Below the pieces are notes generated by a model, which saw only the letters and a list, made by a program, of their open reading frames with translations, was not told where the DNA came from and did not search any database. 64,000 bases of DNA from Quillaja saponaria (taxonomy: Eukaryota; Streptophyta; Magnoliopsida; Fabales; Quillajaceae): positions 27,898,350-27,962,349 of the forward strand of contig CM055608.1 in the NCBI GenBank assembly GCA_029379385.1, read 5' to 3'. Both the position numbers and the translations under genes were made by a program. Positions 12,595-25,100 of the stretch are shown piece by piece (within the stretch, counting starts at the first letter, position 1; each line of letters opens with the position of its first letter).

Positions 12595-12607
12595 GAACAT
12601 TCTAGAA
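12595..12607 (+). promoter_or_regulatory. Perfect three-unit heat-shock element
   Basis: The sequence GAACATTCTAGAA is three alternating nGAAn units with exact spacing (GAA, TTC, GAA), the binding site of trimeric heat-shock factors. It sits 15 bp upstream of the TATA box of the HSC70 gene, a typical place for heat or stress induction. Confidence 0.85.
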
Positions 12608-12622
12608 ACCTAAACCTAACAC

Positions 12623-12629
12623 TATATAA
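12623..12629 (+). promoter_or_regulatory. TATA box of HSC70
   Basis: TATATAA lies 132 bp upstream of the ATG. Transcription would start near 12655, giving a leader of roughly 105 nt. Confidence 0.75.
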
Positions 12630-12760
12630 CCACACTCTTCAACCAAAGCCGTCCTCCTCTTTCTTCTCATATTCGAAACCCCAGTACTAGCTGTGGTTTC
12701 CCATATCTCGGACTCAGATCTCCCCTCTCACTCGCCAACACAACAAGGAAAGCAATAGCA

Positions 12761-15341
12761 ATGGCCGGAAAAGGAGAAGGTCCGGCTATCGGAATCGATC
12801 TCGGAACCACATATTCTTGCGTCGGTGTTTGGCAACATGATCGTGTTGAGATTATCGCCAATGACCAAGGAAACAGAACAACGCCATCTTATGTTGCCTT
12901 CACCGATACAGAGCGTTTGATCGGTGATGCTGCTAAGAACCAGGTCGCCATGAACCCCATCAACACTGTTTTCGGTAAGATCCGTGATCTGTAGCTTTTT
13001 TCTTCGTTCTTTTCTCTCTTTTCAAAATTTAATCAACTATGTGTTAGTCTAGTTGTAGATCAGTTGTAGTAGTACTTAGATTCGTTGAATTATAGTATTG
13101 TTTGATGTTTGATGCTGATGTGCTCATAAAGTTGTAATACATTTACTACCTTAGACTGATACTGCTTTAGCTGAGTTTATTAATTAATGATGTGAACTGT
13201 GTATTTTGCGTTTGTTTGTAAAGTTGAACGGATCTAAATTTTTTAAATTTGAATTGTTTTTGTACGATATGTGATTTTTAATTACTATCTCAAAGCAGTT
13301 TCGAAATCAGGATGTTCTCTAAGTCAAGTATTTTATGTAATAATATTGTAGTATTCGCTTGTTTTTACCAATTCCTCAGTTAATTGTCTAGATCAATGAA
13401 TATAACTAGGTTGTATTGATTTTTTTTTATTTTTTATATATACCCTTTGTCTTGAGCTTGATGTAAGTATGTAGGAAGAAATTTAAGTGCGATCCTCCCC
13501 GTAGCCTAGCTTTGATTAATCCATGATATCAGGAAATTTTGGGACTATTATATGTGTATATGTTGTTTTTTAAGCTTTGGTCTAATGCTCTTTTGAACTT
13601 GCCAGATGCAAAGAGGTTGATAGGTAGAAGATTCAGTGATGCCTCTGTCCAAAGTGACACTAAATTGTGGCCATTCAAGCTCATTTCTGGCCCTGGTGAC
13701 AAGCCCATGATTGTAGTTGCCTACAAGGGTGAAGACAAGCAATTTGCTGCTGAAGAAATCTCTTCCATGGTACTTATTAAGATGCGTGAGATTGCTGAGG
13801 CCTACCTTGGCTCCACTATCAAGAATGCTGTTGTGACTGTACCTGCTTACTTTAATGACTCTCAGCGTCAAGCCACAAAGGATGCTGGTGTCATTGCTGG
13901 CCTTAATGTTATGCGTATTATTAATGAGCCTACTGCTGCAGCCATTGCTTATGGTCTTGACAAAAAGGCAACTAGTGTTGGTGAGAAAAATGTCCTGATC
14001 TTTGACCTCGGTGGTGGTACCTTTGATGTTTCTCTCCTCACCATTGAAGAGGGTATCTTTGAGGTGAAAGCCACAGCTGGGGACACCCATCTTGGAGGTG
14101 AGGATTTTGACAACAGAATGGTAAACCACTTTGTCCAGGAATTTAAAAGGAAGAACAAAAAGGACATCACTGGCAACCCCAGAGCGCTTAGGAGGTTGAG
14201 GACCTCTTGTGAGAGGGCTAAAAGAACTTTGTCATCCACTGCCCAGACCACCATCGAAATTGATTCTTTATATGAGGGAATTGATTTCTACTCTACTATT
14301 ACTCGTGCCAGATTTGAGGAGCTCAACATGGATCTCTTCAGGAAGTGTATGGAACCAGTGGAGAAGTGTTTGAGAGATGCCAAGATGGATAAAAGCACTA
14401 TACACGATGTTGTCCTTGTTGGTGGTTCCACTAGAATTCCTAAAGTCCAACAACTTTTGCAAGATTTCTTTAATGGGAAGGAGCTCTGCAAGAGCATCAA
14501 TCCTGATGAGGCTGTTGCATATGGGGCTGCCGTTCAGGCTGCCATCTTGAGTGGTGAGGGTAATGAGAAGGTTCAGGATCTCCTTCTCTTGGATGTCACC
14601 CCACTGTCTCTTGGTTTGGAAACTGCTGGTGGTGTCATGACTGTGTTGATCCCCAGGAACACTACAATCCCTACAAAGAAGGAGCAGGTCTTCTCAACCT
14701 ATTCTGACAATCAGCCTGGTGTGTTGATTCAGGTATATGAAGGCGAGAGAACAAGGACCAGGGATAACAACTTGCTTGGCAAATTTGAGCTCTCTGGCAT
14801 TCCTCCTGCTCCCAGAGGTGTTCCACAAATCACAGTGTGCTTCGATATAGATGCCAATGGTATCTTGAATGTGTCTGCTGAGGACAAGACCACTGGCCAA
14901 AAGAACAAGATCACTATCACCAATGACAAGGGTAGACTATCAAAGGATGAGATTGAGAAGATGGTTCAAGAGGCTGAGAAGTACAAATCTGAAGATGAGG
15001 AACACAAAAAGAAGGTTGAGGCAAAGAATGCTTTGGAGAACTATTCTTACAACATGAGGAATACAGTGAAGGATGAGAAGATTGGTGCCAAGCTTCCTCC
15101 AGCTGATAAGAAGAAGATAGAGGATGCCATTGACCAAGCCATCCAGTGGTTGGACAATAACCAGCTTGCCGAGGCTGATGAGTTTGAAGACAAGATGAAG
15201 GAATTGGAGAGCATTTGCAACCCAATCATTGCAAAGATGTACCAGGGCGCCGGAGGTGAAGCAGGTGGTATACCTACGGATGATGAAGATGTTCCAGCTG
15301 GTGGAAGTGGTGCTGGCCCCAAGATTGAGGAAGTTGACTAA
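12761..15341 (+). CDS. HSC70: Cytosolic heat-shock cognate 70 (HSC70/HSP70)
   Basis: Exon 1 is 12761-12974 and exon 2 is 13606-15341; the 631-bp intron splits the Asp-72 codon, the conserved place in plant cytosolic HSP70 genes. The product has 649 residues, the normal size. It shows the three HSP70 signatures: IDLGTTYS near residue 12, [14 protein letters not shown] near 200, and [17 protein letters not shown] near 335. The substrate-binding domain and helical lid follow, and the C-terminus is EEVD, the cytosolic motif that docks TPR co-chaperones. There is no signal or transit peptide. The protein is an ATP-driven chaperone that folds nascent and stress-damaged proteins. The upstream heat-shock element suggests induction by heat on top of constitutive expression. 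The coding region is relatively GC-rich and intact. Confidence 0.97.
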
Positions 15342-17309
15342 ATATCTTGCAGTAGCTTGTTTGAAGTTGGTTGTTGGTTGGTAGTGTAACTTAGTTACCA
15401 CTACTGTTTTTCCATATCTTTTCCTTATTGATTCTGTTATTAACTTTATTATGATTTGAGGCTTTGAAGTTTATATCAAAGCCATGTCTCTAGGATATTT
15501 GCCTCGGAATTGATTGCCTGTTAATCATTTTCCAGGCTACTTTATATTTTGAAATATGTTATGATTTTACGTCATATTTCCCTATGACTGCCTCCATTTT
15601 TTTAAGGTTAGATTTGCTATTCACATATGATTTTATTGCCTTAGCTTTGCAATGCCCATGCTTTGAACGAAAAAGATTGCAATTGTCTTCGTATCTTCGA
15701 CTGTCCACATCAACCAAGTTTTATGTATAATTTGTAATGTGTTAATTTCTTGAGTTGAGTGGAAATTGAAATGCAATTTTTTGGTATATTGAAACACATT
15801 TTCTGTTCTTTCTCTTTTGTTCAGAAAATGATCAAAATCAGTGACTTCATGGATGACATCAGTTGTTTTAGCATACTAATACTCCAGCGTTGTCCATGAA
15901 TCAGACTGTCAGAGGATGGGGTAGTTGTTCTAACCTTTTATAGGTTCTATGCTATCGATCATCAATCAATATTGGCCTAATTTTCAAGCCAGGAACAGGG
16001 TGCTGGAAAAACTGAATGAAGGTTTGAAGTTATATTTGTTAAACTGAGTTCGTGGTCCACTTATCTATCTTAATATGTGGCACTCAAACTATGTCTTCAT
16101 TTGGTTGAATATTCTCCATGCTGTTGACACTTGACACAAACAAAGGCCCCAAAATTCTACCTACACAGACTCATAAAGGTATGTGGGTCTCAATCAGGCA
16201 AGGCTAGGCTGAAATGACTCGGAAAAGAGGAAGTTTGATAAGAAAAGATGATATGGGATCTGAATTTGGACAAGTTATTCCATACACAAAATCGTCAAAG
16301 TAGACGGCATACTTGACTCTTAAGTCACTGACCATGAGACAGGTTTCCCACCCTTTGCCCCTCTCCACGTACATCCTCAACTCACCACATAAAAGGACTT
16401 GCGTTTTCTTATCAATTACTTACGGAGTTGTTAAAGATGTATGCTTTATTATTTTATTTTTTAGATTTAAAATTTTGTGAAAAATTAAATTCTAATGAAT
16501 TTTTTAGTTTCAATGTATAGACATGTTTTATTTATTTATTGAATTTACAAAATTAATTAATTAAAATATACGTAAACAGCATAATTGGCTCTTGACGCTA
16601 TGCAGGGGTTATATCTGCACCAGGTGTCAGGCAGATAGTAAAGATAAGAGAAAGAGCATAGAATCTTATATAAATATTATAACTTGGACTATCAGTCAAC
16701 TTATCAGTTCTCATAGCAACAGTGAAGGAAAGGGGAGGATAATCCAACTTTTGAAGTCTGTACTGACAAGAATTATTCTATGGACAAACACAAGATACAA
16801 GTTGTGTGAAGAAAGTAAAGCACTCTTATAGAGTCATGATAGATTCTGGAAGAAACCAAGATTTGGGGAGTACTGGAATTGATAGAAAAAAAAATCGAAA
16901 AACTGAGAACATTCTTATAACACCAATAATTGGGAAGAAGGTACACATCACAAAGTAAGATGTGAAAGATCATGCCAGAAAACACTACCAACAGAAGCTC
17001 TCTCTAAAAGATAGTGTAACAGGAAAGTGAAAATAAGAGGAACCATACAAGTAATGACAAGCAAGGTAAGACTAAATAACTTCATACAAATTATCAGAAC
17101 TGAACATGAACTGAAAAACCAATGACTATTACAATCAAAAGCTAACAAGATGCTTAAGGGCAAAAACCATGGTGATTGGCAACTACTGAGCAAAAGATGC
17201 TAGAGACTAATGTGCTTCGTTTATAGCTTACATTGTATAGTACAAAGTTAGTAAAACAATGATGTACAACCATGGCTACAACCCTAACAATTCTTGATAA
17301 ATGCCTATC
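15342..17309. other. 3' flank of HSC70 and intergenic DNA
   Basis: The first 150-250 bp are probably the HSC70 3' untranslated region. The part 17240-17309 is probably the 3' untranslated region of the convergent HSP20-like gene. Between them I see no gene or repeat I can name. Confidence 0.4.
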
Positions 17310-18794
17310 TCAAGTCAACATAAGATCATTCCCTCCAAGATGCGGCCGAAGGCAAACACGGACTTCATGTTCTTCTGGTCCAACACGGAGTTTTGGTACC
17401 ATAATCTCAAGTACTGATCCTGGTCCGTCGTAATATGCTTCTATGTTGCCATCTTCAGGAATTCGAGTTGACAGAAGAATTTCTCTTACAAACTCGCCAG
17501 GAGGGCAGTGCTCCGAAGATGGATCTGTAAGCTTGAATGTCCTATCATGTCTTTTAATTAATGGCATTCGAGATGTGCTCACACAAGATACCTTTATGAT
17601 ACCATGGGCGAGAGTATTCCTCCAAGAGACTTTTACCCTCTTAAGATCCACAAACGGCAGGCTGATAATAATCAAGTAACCTTGTTCATCTTCATATATT
17701 GTTTTTGCAGCGGTAACAGGTCCATAAACATTTTTCATTACCCCACTAAAGTCATTGAACCAGTGTGGCTCATATGTGTTAATTTCGATTTCTGGAATCC
17801 GATCAGCTGGGGGATTAACAGCCAAGTAACATTCATCATCATTCCTATGAGGGAAAAAGTCTTTTCTCCTCTTGCTGTTGACAGGAGATAGGTCCATCAC
17901 ATCACCGTTGCTGTGATTAGGTGGATGAGTGGACAAATTTAGTCCCGACCCATTAAGCAATTTCTTGGAATGGGAATTTGAACCATTCTTTACAGGTGGA
18001 GGTGGCCTTTCAAGCTCAAAGTCTGTGTTGGGAAGGTTTCTCCATGAACTGAAATCACTTGCTTCAGGTGGGATATTGAAATTCAAATCTCTGCCAGTAA
18101 GTTCCACCCACCTTTTCCGCTCTTCCTCATCAAGACCCATGAGATTGGGTGATGGAACAACCTCGACCCCGTGCACACATTGGGGGTTCGAAAGTCCCCT
18201 ATAATGCTTCCGTTGCATCCTGTGAGATCGGACAAAACCCTTGTCAACACTAAATGGAAATGGGCGCTCCCCTTGGCGAGAATGGCCATTCATGTAACTC
18301 CTTAGCTGCATCTTACCCAATGCATTTTCAGGCCTCCCCTTGAAAACCCACATGTACATGTTTTCCATGTCATGTTGAACCATGAAAATATCTAGCTTAA
18401 GATCAGTTTTATCAAACCCAGAAACGCCGTTGCTGTCCCTGATAATCTTGGCTTTCGATTTTTCATTCACTGCCGGCTTAAAGTAAAAACTGAAGAAAAA
18501 CCAAGCACCCCATATGCTATCCATTCGCTTTGCGCATTTCCGTCCAACTTTTGGAATGCTGAGGAAAGTTTCAGTTTCATAAACTTGAGTACTAAGCCCA
18601 ACATCCAAAATATCACAGTGGTCTGAATTCCATGGCTGTGGAGGTGGGCTGCGCTCAGCTGAAAGGGGCAGATTGATATCAGGTGGACGAGAAAGTACGA
18701 TTTGCCGATTCATCTCAAAATCCAATTCCTCATGAGAAGAGGCACTTGAATCCATGGACAATAGCGTAGATGGGTGGTGATTCTCCATTGGCAA
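17310..18794 (-). CDS. HSP20-like chaperone superfamily protein (494 aa)
   Basis: A single open exon of 494 codons. The C-terminal part, about residues 345-480, looks like a divergent alpha-crystallin/HSP20 domain: a stretch beginning EDEQGYLIIISLPFVDLKRV, then a beta-rich segment, ending in IMVPKLRVGPEEHEVRV. The N-terminal two thirds are long, poorly conserved and contain a positively charged patch (HRMQRKHYRG) and a Pro-rich run. The layout fits the plant family of about 500-residue HSP20-like proteins that includes Arabidopsis FYD; their biochemical role is poorly known, and they are not classical small heat-shock proteins. ATG codons at 18794 and 18788 are both possible starts. A 5'-leader intron is likely, with a good donor (AAG|GTAACT) near 19400 and an acceptor somewhere near 18810-18840. 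The gene is convergent with HSC70. Confidence 0.85.
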   Translation of the reverse strand: MPMENHHPSTLLSMDSSASSHEELDFEMNRQIVLSRPPDINLPLSAERSPPPQPWNSDHCDILDVGLSTQVYETETFLSIPKVGRKCAKRMDSIWGAWFFFSFYFKPAVNEKSKAKIIRDSNGVSGFDKTDLKLDIFMVQHDMENMYMWVFKGRPENALGKMQLRSYMNGHSRQGERPFPFSVDKGFVRSHRMQRKHYRGLSNPQCVHGVEVVPSPNLMGLDEEERKRWVELTGRDLNFNIPPEASDFSSWRNLPNTDFELERPPPPVKNGSNSHSKKLLNGSGLNLSTHPPNHSNGDVMDLSPVNSKRRKDFFPHRNDDECYLAVNPPADRIPEIEINTYEPHWFNDFSGVMKNVYGPVTAAKTIYEDEQGYLIIISLPFVDLKRVKVSWRNTLAHGIIKVSCVSTSRMPLIKRHDRTFKLTDPSSEHCPPGEFVREILLSTRIPEDGNIEAYYDGPGSVLEIMVPKLRVGPEEHEVRVCLRPHLGGNDLMLT

Positions 18795-19640
18795 AGATGT
18801 GAGCCGAGAATCTCCCCTACTTGATGGGTTTTATAGCTGGTCCGTTGAAAATTGCCATTCCAAAAACAATTGAACACAACAACCTTATGAACACCATCGT
18901 TCCAATCAATCCCCACTATATCTCCCCTCCATCAAACCCCTATATTTATCAATCAGGTAACAAAATCCTCACACACCCACATCAAAAATCAACAAAAACC
19001 AACAAGATAAAATATCTTCAACCAATAAAACCAAGAGAAAAATTATTTCATTAAAAAAAAAAAAATCAAACTTTTCAAGAGAAAAAGAGATCCATAATAA
19101 GAATACATAAATAAAGGTATGATATCTCTTCAATCTCTAGCGATGGGGATACAGAAAGAGATTCGAAAATGCAAAAGGAAGATAAAATCTAACCCTAGCC
19201 CAAGAAAATGGCTCTACATCCTCCAAATACAGGTGGAAAACACTGAATCAAAACCATCAATCCCATAAAAAATTTATCAAATTTATATCTTTTTTGCAAA
19301 ATATTTTATCAAATAATTCTTTTAGAAAAAAGAAAATGATGATTAGAAATTCAGATACCCAGCATGAAATCAATCAAAAGGGGATCTTCAAAGAGTTACC
19401 TTTTAGGATAAGCATCGGAGAAGCGAGAAGAAGAGGGACCTCCAAAGCCGATGACGATGCTCATCTCCACCTTATCATCAACAACCATACTTTCTACTCC
19501 AAACCCTTCTTTCCTTTCTTTCTCTTCCCCTCCTTGAAGTTTTAACCTTTTCTCTTCTTCCTTGTTCCTTCAAAAGAAACACAGAAAAATGTGAACTGTG
19601 GGAGGGATAGTAGTGAGAGTAGTGAGAGTAGTGAGAGAAA
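18795..19640 (-). other. Leader and probable 5'-UTR intron of the HSP20-like gene
   Basis: No coding sequence. The minus strand has a donor GTAACTCTT at 19399-19391 after a purine/pyrimidine-rich leader. At 19609-19637 the plus strand holds three to four copies of a 10-bp unit GTAGTGAGA(G), a short tandem repeat that falls at or just upstream of the likely transcription start. Confidence 0.5.
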
Positions 19641-21288
19641 GCAGAGCCGTGGGCAACCGTCTCATTATAACGACAGGGTCGTGGGTTAAAGCCTGGACTA
19701 GATACCACCCTGAATGGGACCACCGTTTGTTCACGGTGACGGTGCTAGACTCTTACCTGTCTGACCTGAGCAGGTCAAATTCTCCGAAGCCTTTGTTTTG
19801 TTATTCATCACCAAAAGTACAAATGCAATAATATTCACATTAGTTTGGCCCGCTTCTTAAGCGGTTTGACACCTCTAATCGTGGAGCTCCGATTCATGAC
19901 TGTGTTTGAATTTTCCAATCTGACTGTGTTTGAATTTTCATTTTTCCACTCGATTCAGTCTATATAATCTAAATCAAACTGATAATTTGTATAAAGTAAT
20001 CAAACTGATAATTTGTATAAAGTTGAGTTTGGTAGTACTGTAACTGTTGTGACTTTCATTTTTAATAGTTGTTCAAAATTTATATTAATTTTATTTGATA
20101 ATTTTTTTATAAAAATAGATGTAGATAATAAAAAAAATAAACAAATATTAACTAAAATAAATTTATTGTGAATATATAAAATGATAAAAATAAATATTAT
20201 TAATTAATAATATATTTTAAATTTTTTATAATTAATAAGATGATTTTTTGTAACTTATAATTTAAAAAAGTTACAATTAACTTTTAAAAATAATTGGGAT
20301 GCTTAGACTTTTTGAAAGTAAAAGAAGTATCACCTTCTCAAAAACATTAAAGAAACAATTTCTATGTGTTCTGGCTTTTTAGAAGCCACATCACTCCCTC
20401 AAGTTGATTTGATCAACTCATGAAAATCTAATTGTCTTCTCATATACAAATAGTCTAACTTATTTTTAAAAATTAATTATTATTAGATTTTCTAGTTCTA
20501 GGCTCAAATTTTATTCTTAATAACTATTTTTTGTTTTAAAATATCTTTATTTAAATCTAATAAAAATTTGTAAAAAAAATAATATTTAAATATAAATGAT
20601 AGAATTCTACTACAATAATATTTTGGAAAAAATAGTTTTAAAATCTTTTTTATTTAAAGTTTATTATAAGCTTATATTTCTTTTTTGCAAATAAACTAAT
20701 TGATTGATTTATATCATATGAAATTTAACACTCAAATTGACTAATATAATTTGTGTACTAGGCACATATTAGACTTATCAACTTGACTTATATATATATA
20801 TATCTGATTCATGTAATTTGACTTATAATTAATATGATTTTGTAATTTGTATACTAAACGAGATTCTTACTCATACGGTGTGTTTTTGCTTTTTATTTTT
20901 TAATTAAAAAAATATTATTTTAACATCCTCTATATATTGAAATTACAAAGATTTCTTCTTTTTCTTGAAATATATATATATATGTACAAAAGATAAAATA
21001 AGGACACATCTTGTTTATATCAACAAATTTAATAAAACTGTGTAAGATGTGTAACATATGAAATAGATTTATTTTTCACAAGCTTAAAGAAGAGATGATT
21101 TGTGTAACAGGTGGCGCTTAGAAGTAATCATTTGTTTAGTTGTTGAGAGTTGGATTCTTAGAGATGATTTTGAATTAGATGCTAATTTGAGTATTTAAAT
21201 TTATAAAATTGAAAGTTTGATTCAGAAATTGTTGTGAGATTAGTAAATGTGTTTGAATGTAATAATTATCTGTTATGCACTATTCTAA
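19641..21288. other. AT-rich gene-free stretch with short tandem repeats
   Basis: No gene seen. Two short tandem duplications are present: CTGACTGTGTTTGAATTTTC twice at about 19897-19940, and AATCAAACTGATAATTTGTA plus TAAAGT (26 bp) twice at about 19972-20025. TTTGACACCTCTAATCG near 19866 resembles the end of a hAT-type MITE but no partner end was found. Confidence 0.45.
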
Positions 21289-21769
21289 AGGGTCTATTTG
21301 GATAGAGGGAAATGGAGGGAGAGAGAAGGAGATGAGAGGGTAATGTACATTTTCTCTTGTTTGGAAATATTTTTTAATCTAAAAACAGAGGGGTACGTGT
21401 ATCTCTCCACATCCCTCCAAACCTCAAAATTATAATTCTTCTAAATTAGATTTGGAAGCAGATGATAAGTATTTTATAATTTTTTACTGTAGTGCTAAAT
21501 ATATCTCAATTATTTTTATTAAATATCTACTAATACTCAATTTAAACATCGTAAGGACAAAATAGTAAAAATATGAATATTTTATCATCTCCTCTCCTCT
21601 CTTCCCAGTTATCAAATAAGAAATATACATTATCATTTCATTTTCTCTCTCTTTATTTTTTCTTAACTTCCAAATGACAGAAAAAATAAATATCAATTTT
21701 CCTCTACTCTCCTCTCCTCTCCCTCCATTTACTCTTCTCTCCTTTCCCCTCAAACACCCAAATAGACCG
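21289..21769. mobile_element. Tourist-like (PIF/Harbinger) MITE, copy 1
   Basis: The 481-bp element has inverted ends (AGGGTCTATTTGG on the left, complement of CGGTCTATTTGG on the right) and is flanked by TAA at 21286-21288 and TAA at 21770-21772. A GGGTCTGTTTGG-like terminus with a TAA target duplication is the mark of Tourist/PIF-Harbinger elements. It has no coding capacity. A related copy lies inverted at 26763-27222. Confidence 0.8.
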
Positions 21770-21925
21770 TAAGTTTCTTAAGATGAATTTCACTTAAATG
21801 AGAATTAAGAATGCCTTTTGGAGATGAACTGTTATGCTGACATTTTCAAAAGTTTAGGATGTACAAGTAATTTAGTTTAATGATATTTGACGTCCCCTTA
21901 AAATGGTTAGCAACACCTTAAATAT

Positions 21926-22160
21926 TCATTTGGTGTATCATATAAGGGTAACATGATAATATAAGACTATACAATTAATTCTTATATAATATTTGGTAGC
22001 TACACAATAATATAGACTTTTATTGTTAACTTTTCTTATATTATATTTGACAGTATAACATTTTATAGTGAGAAGAGAAATAATAAAAGATGACAATAAT
22101 ATAACTATACTATCTAATATGTTATATAATATTATATTATATAATAGGCCAAACGAGTTC
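21926..22160. mobile_element. Small AT-rich MITE, family B, copy 1
   Basis: This non-coding block has imperfect inverted ends (CATTTGGTGTATCATATAA on the left, CCTATTATATAATA complement on the right) and an AT-rich core. Its reverse complement aligns with 41570-41826, including a shared core ATACTGTCAAA.ATAATATAAG. Confidence 0.6.
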
Positions 22161-25100
22161 TAAGACTCGATGTTGTGTGTGTAGTTAAAACTTTTTATAT
22201 TTTTTAATTACTAATGAATTTTCCAGTTCAAAAAAAAAAAAAAAAAAAAAAAAAAAACTTTATTGAGTCGTAGTTTGCTTTTAGTGGTGGATGTGGCCAG
22301 CAGTTTTAATGTAATGCTGCCTAAACCCTAAAGATCTCACTCTCTCCAATAGAAAGTGGGCTTACTTTTGTAGTGTTGTGATGTTGTCCATTTTGATTTT
22401 GGCTTGGCTTCATATCATATAACAAGAGATCTTGATTTTCCCATTTCGAAAAAGGGTTGAGAAGGTCAATTTCTAGCCCAATTATCATCATATATAAAAT
22501 TTACATAATTGTCACTTTTGCCTCCAATTTCTTTTTCTTTTTTTTTCTTTTTTAATGTTCCCAATAAGATTAAATTAAGAAGAAAATTTTATTGATAAGG
22601 GGGAATGAAACTAGATGTTAGTTCTTTTTTTAATTATCCCATGATCCACTTTTATTTATGGCACTAATTTGGAAAGTGGGTGTTACATTAACAAATAGAA
22701 AAAAGTACAGATTCTTAGAAAAAAATAATAAGAAAAAAAGTACAAATTGATGAAGTGAAATCACTTTTTTATTTGTTTGTGGCCATATGGTGTCGTAAGT
22801 CTTAGATAATACCTACATATTATGTTCAGGTGGTTTGTGTTATGAGAAGTTGCCTTGGTGTTTCTTGTTTGGGATGTGCACATGGGAAATGGAATTCCTT
22901 CTTAGAACTCAACTAAGGTTGGTTTTGGATGGGTTAGTGGAATTGGTTGTTCGCCCTGTGTGTTTATAGGTACCGTGACCGTCTAGAGTCCTATAACAAA
23001 TAGGCGGACTACGAGGACGGGAGTCTACTATGTATATTAGTTAGGTTAACTCTACTAAAATTATAATTGTAAAATATATATTTATATATATATAAACAAT
23101 ACAACACACCTTCCACAATTAATACGGGACACTATTTTGTTGGAGTATTACTACAGCCCAAGTTTTGTTTGGCCTTGACGAGGACGTCAATAATTTAAAT
23201 AGGAGTTTGTGATATCTTAATCTGTGATGTATATGAGATTGGTGTGTGCTATGTCTTACATCAGATGTATACTGAATTGATCTTATTTATATAAACTATA
23301 AGAACAAATTACCAAATATCTTAAAGAGAGCATTTTAATCCATATAGTATGGGTTGTAGATTTTTGATGTTTAGACAAGTTTTCAACTAATAAATTCCAT
23401 CAAAATACAACAAGCAATCTAAGATGCAAATATCTCTTTAATTTTTTCAACATAATCGCAATTTTCAATTTATGCGTTTTAATTGGTTCATCTTTAAAAT
23501 AATTATGTGATTTAGTTCAACATGAAATATCATCCACGGTTCAACTGGTTAGACCACCGGCTGATATATCCAATTCTTAAAATATTGCTTTCAATAATTG
23601 TGGTGGTATTTTGATATTCATTGATGATTGATGACATATGTCAAATGCCTAGTTGAGTGTGGATTTTAAATATGAAAAACGATTTCCGTGCCAAGTTACA
23701 TGTGAGCGGGGTTTTCTTATCATAATACCATTAATTGGAGAGTAACCCAACAAAATGGGCCGTTTTGGATTTTAGATGAAAATTTGTATTCCTTCGGAAG
23801 AAATTTTGGTGCTGTAGAGGCCCGATTGAAATGATTAGTTTTTGATTGAATCAATGGCCTGATTTGATTTAAATTTACTAATATTTAGTAGAATCGAAAA
23901 ATAATCTTATCCCAACATAACAAAATCTGTTATTTCTTACGCTAAAGACTTACCTTAACATTGTGATAAACTAGATCTCAAGAAATCATATCATTATTTA
24001 AATTAAATTTCAATTCAACCTTGTGCAAAATTTATTTTGTAATAATCATAATGTAATATTATATAGTAATATTCATCTTCGGCTATTTCTTGACATTTTT
24101 AGTTTTTAGCTTGATTAACTATATAATACATATATTTTGTAAGAGTGGGACCTAATTAATTGTGGTTTTTTAGGAATGAGCTTGTAGTTTAGACTCAAAT
24201 TTAATTTTTTTGCAAATGATGATACACGCAAATACTAACTAAATTGTATTTATTATTGAGTTCTCATACTTAATGATGAGCCCGAAAAGAAAAGAAAGAG
24301 ATTTGGAGGGTCACCATGGAGGTTTGAAAGTAGATCATGGTCCAATTTGGTTTTGTGTTTGAAACACAAATTTAACATTTGGAGCTGAAAATCATGTTTA
24401 TCTTGTGTAATAGCATATTTATTTAAAACTGAAATTTATTTTTGGTTAAACGCCTAACACAATGTTAACTCATTATTCAAAAGTTACTCGTGAATAGCTT
24501 TTCCAAAAGACATTCTAGCAATATACAACACCTAGTGTGTATATTAATTTTTTCAAAAAAGACCCTAAATCAATTTTTTTTAATAAGCAAGTAATGTTCA
24601 CAACACAACACATGATGGAAATTTATGTCGATAATTAAGAGGCTCGGTCATCTATTTACGACGATTTTTTATGTATGTTTAAGAGTCGTGTTAAAATATA
24701 TTTTTTAGTTGGAATGACAAAAATTAAAATTTATATTGTAATAATAAATCTAATTAGAGTTTAACTATATTTTATATATCTCGTCAGTACTGTTAGGCAT
24801 TTTCATCAATAATAATCTTTTATTTATTCTAAAAAAATAAAAAAAATGAAGGAAAGAATCCAGACAAGTGCAAGTCACAGTCAATGTTATTTAATATCTT
24901 AATACATGATTAATAAGTAATTTTATGTGGGTTACTTATTTGTCAATTAAAAATATGAAAAGTTGTAAAGGAAGGAGTAATTGGATTTTTCCTTGAAATT
25001 GAATATAATATCTCAATTATTGCAACTAGTGCCAATGAGGAAGATGACAACAAAGGTTATTGGTGGCTTTTGAAATCCTAATCACACTTCAAGATTCCAA

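Noticed and set aside
13548..14129. 193-codon open frame antisense to HSC70
   Set aside because: It lies wholly on the opposite strand of a conserved HSP70 exon and has no family features; long antisense frames are common in HSP70 genes because of codon bias.
23536..23575. tRNA-like T-arm sequence (GGTTCAACTGG)
   Set aside because: No acceptor, D or anticodon stems could be built around it on either strand.
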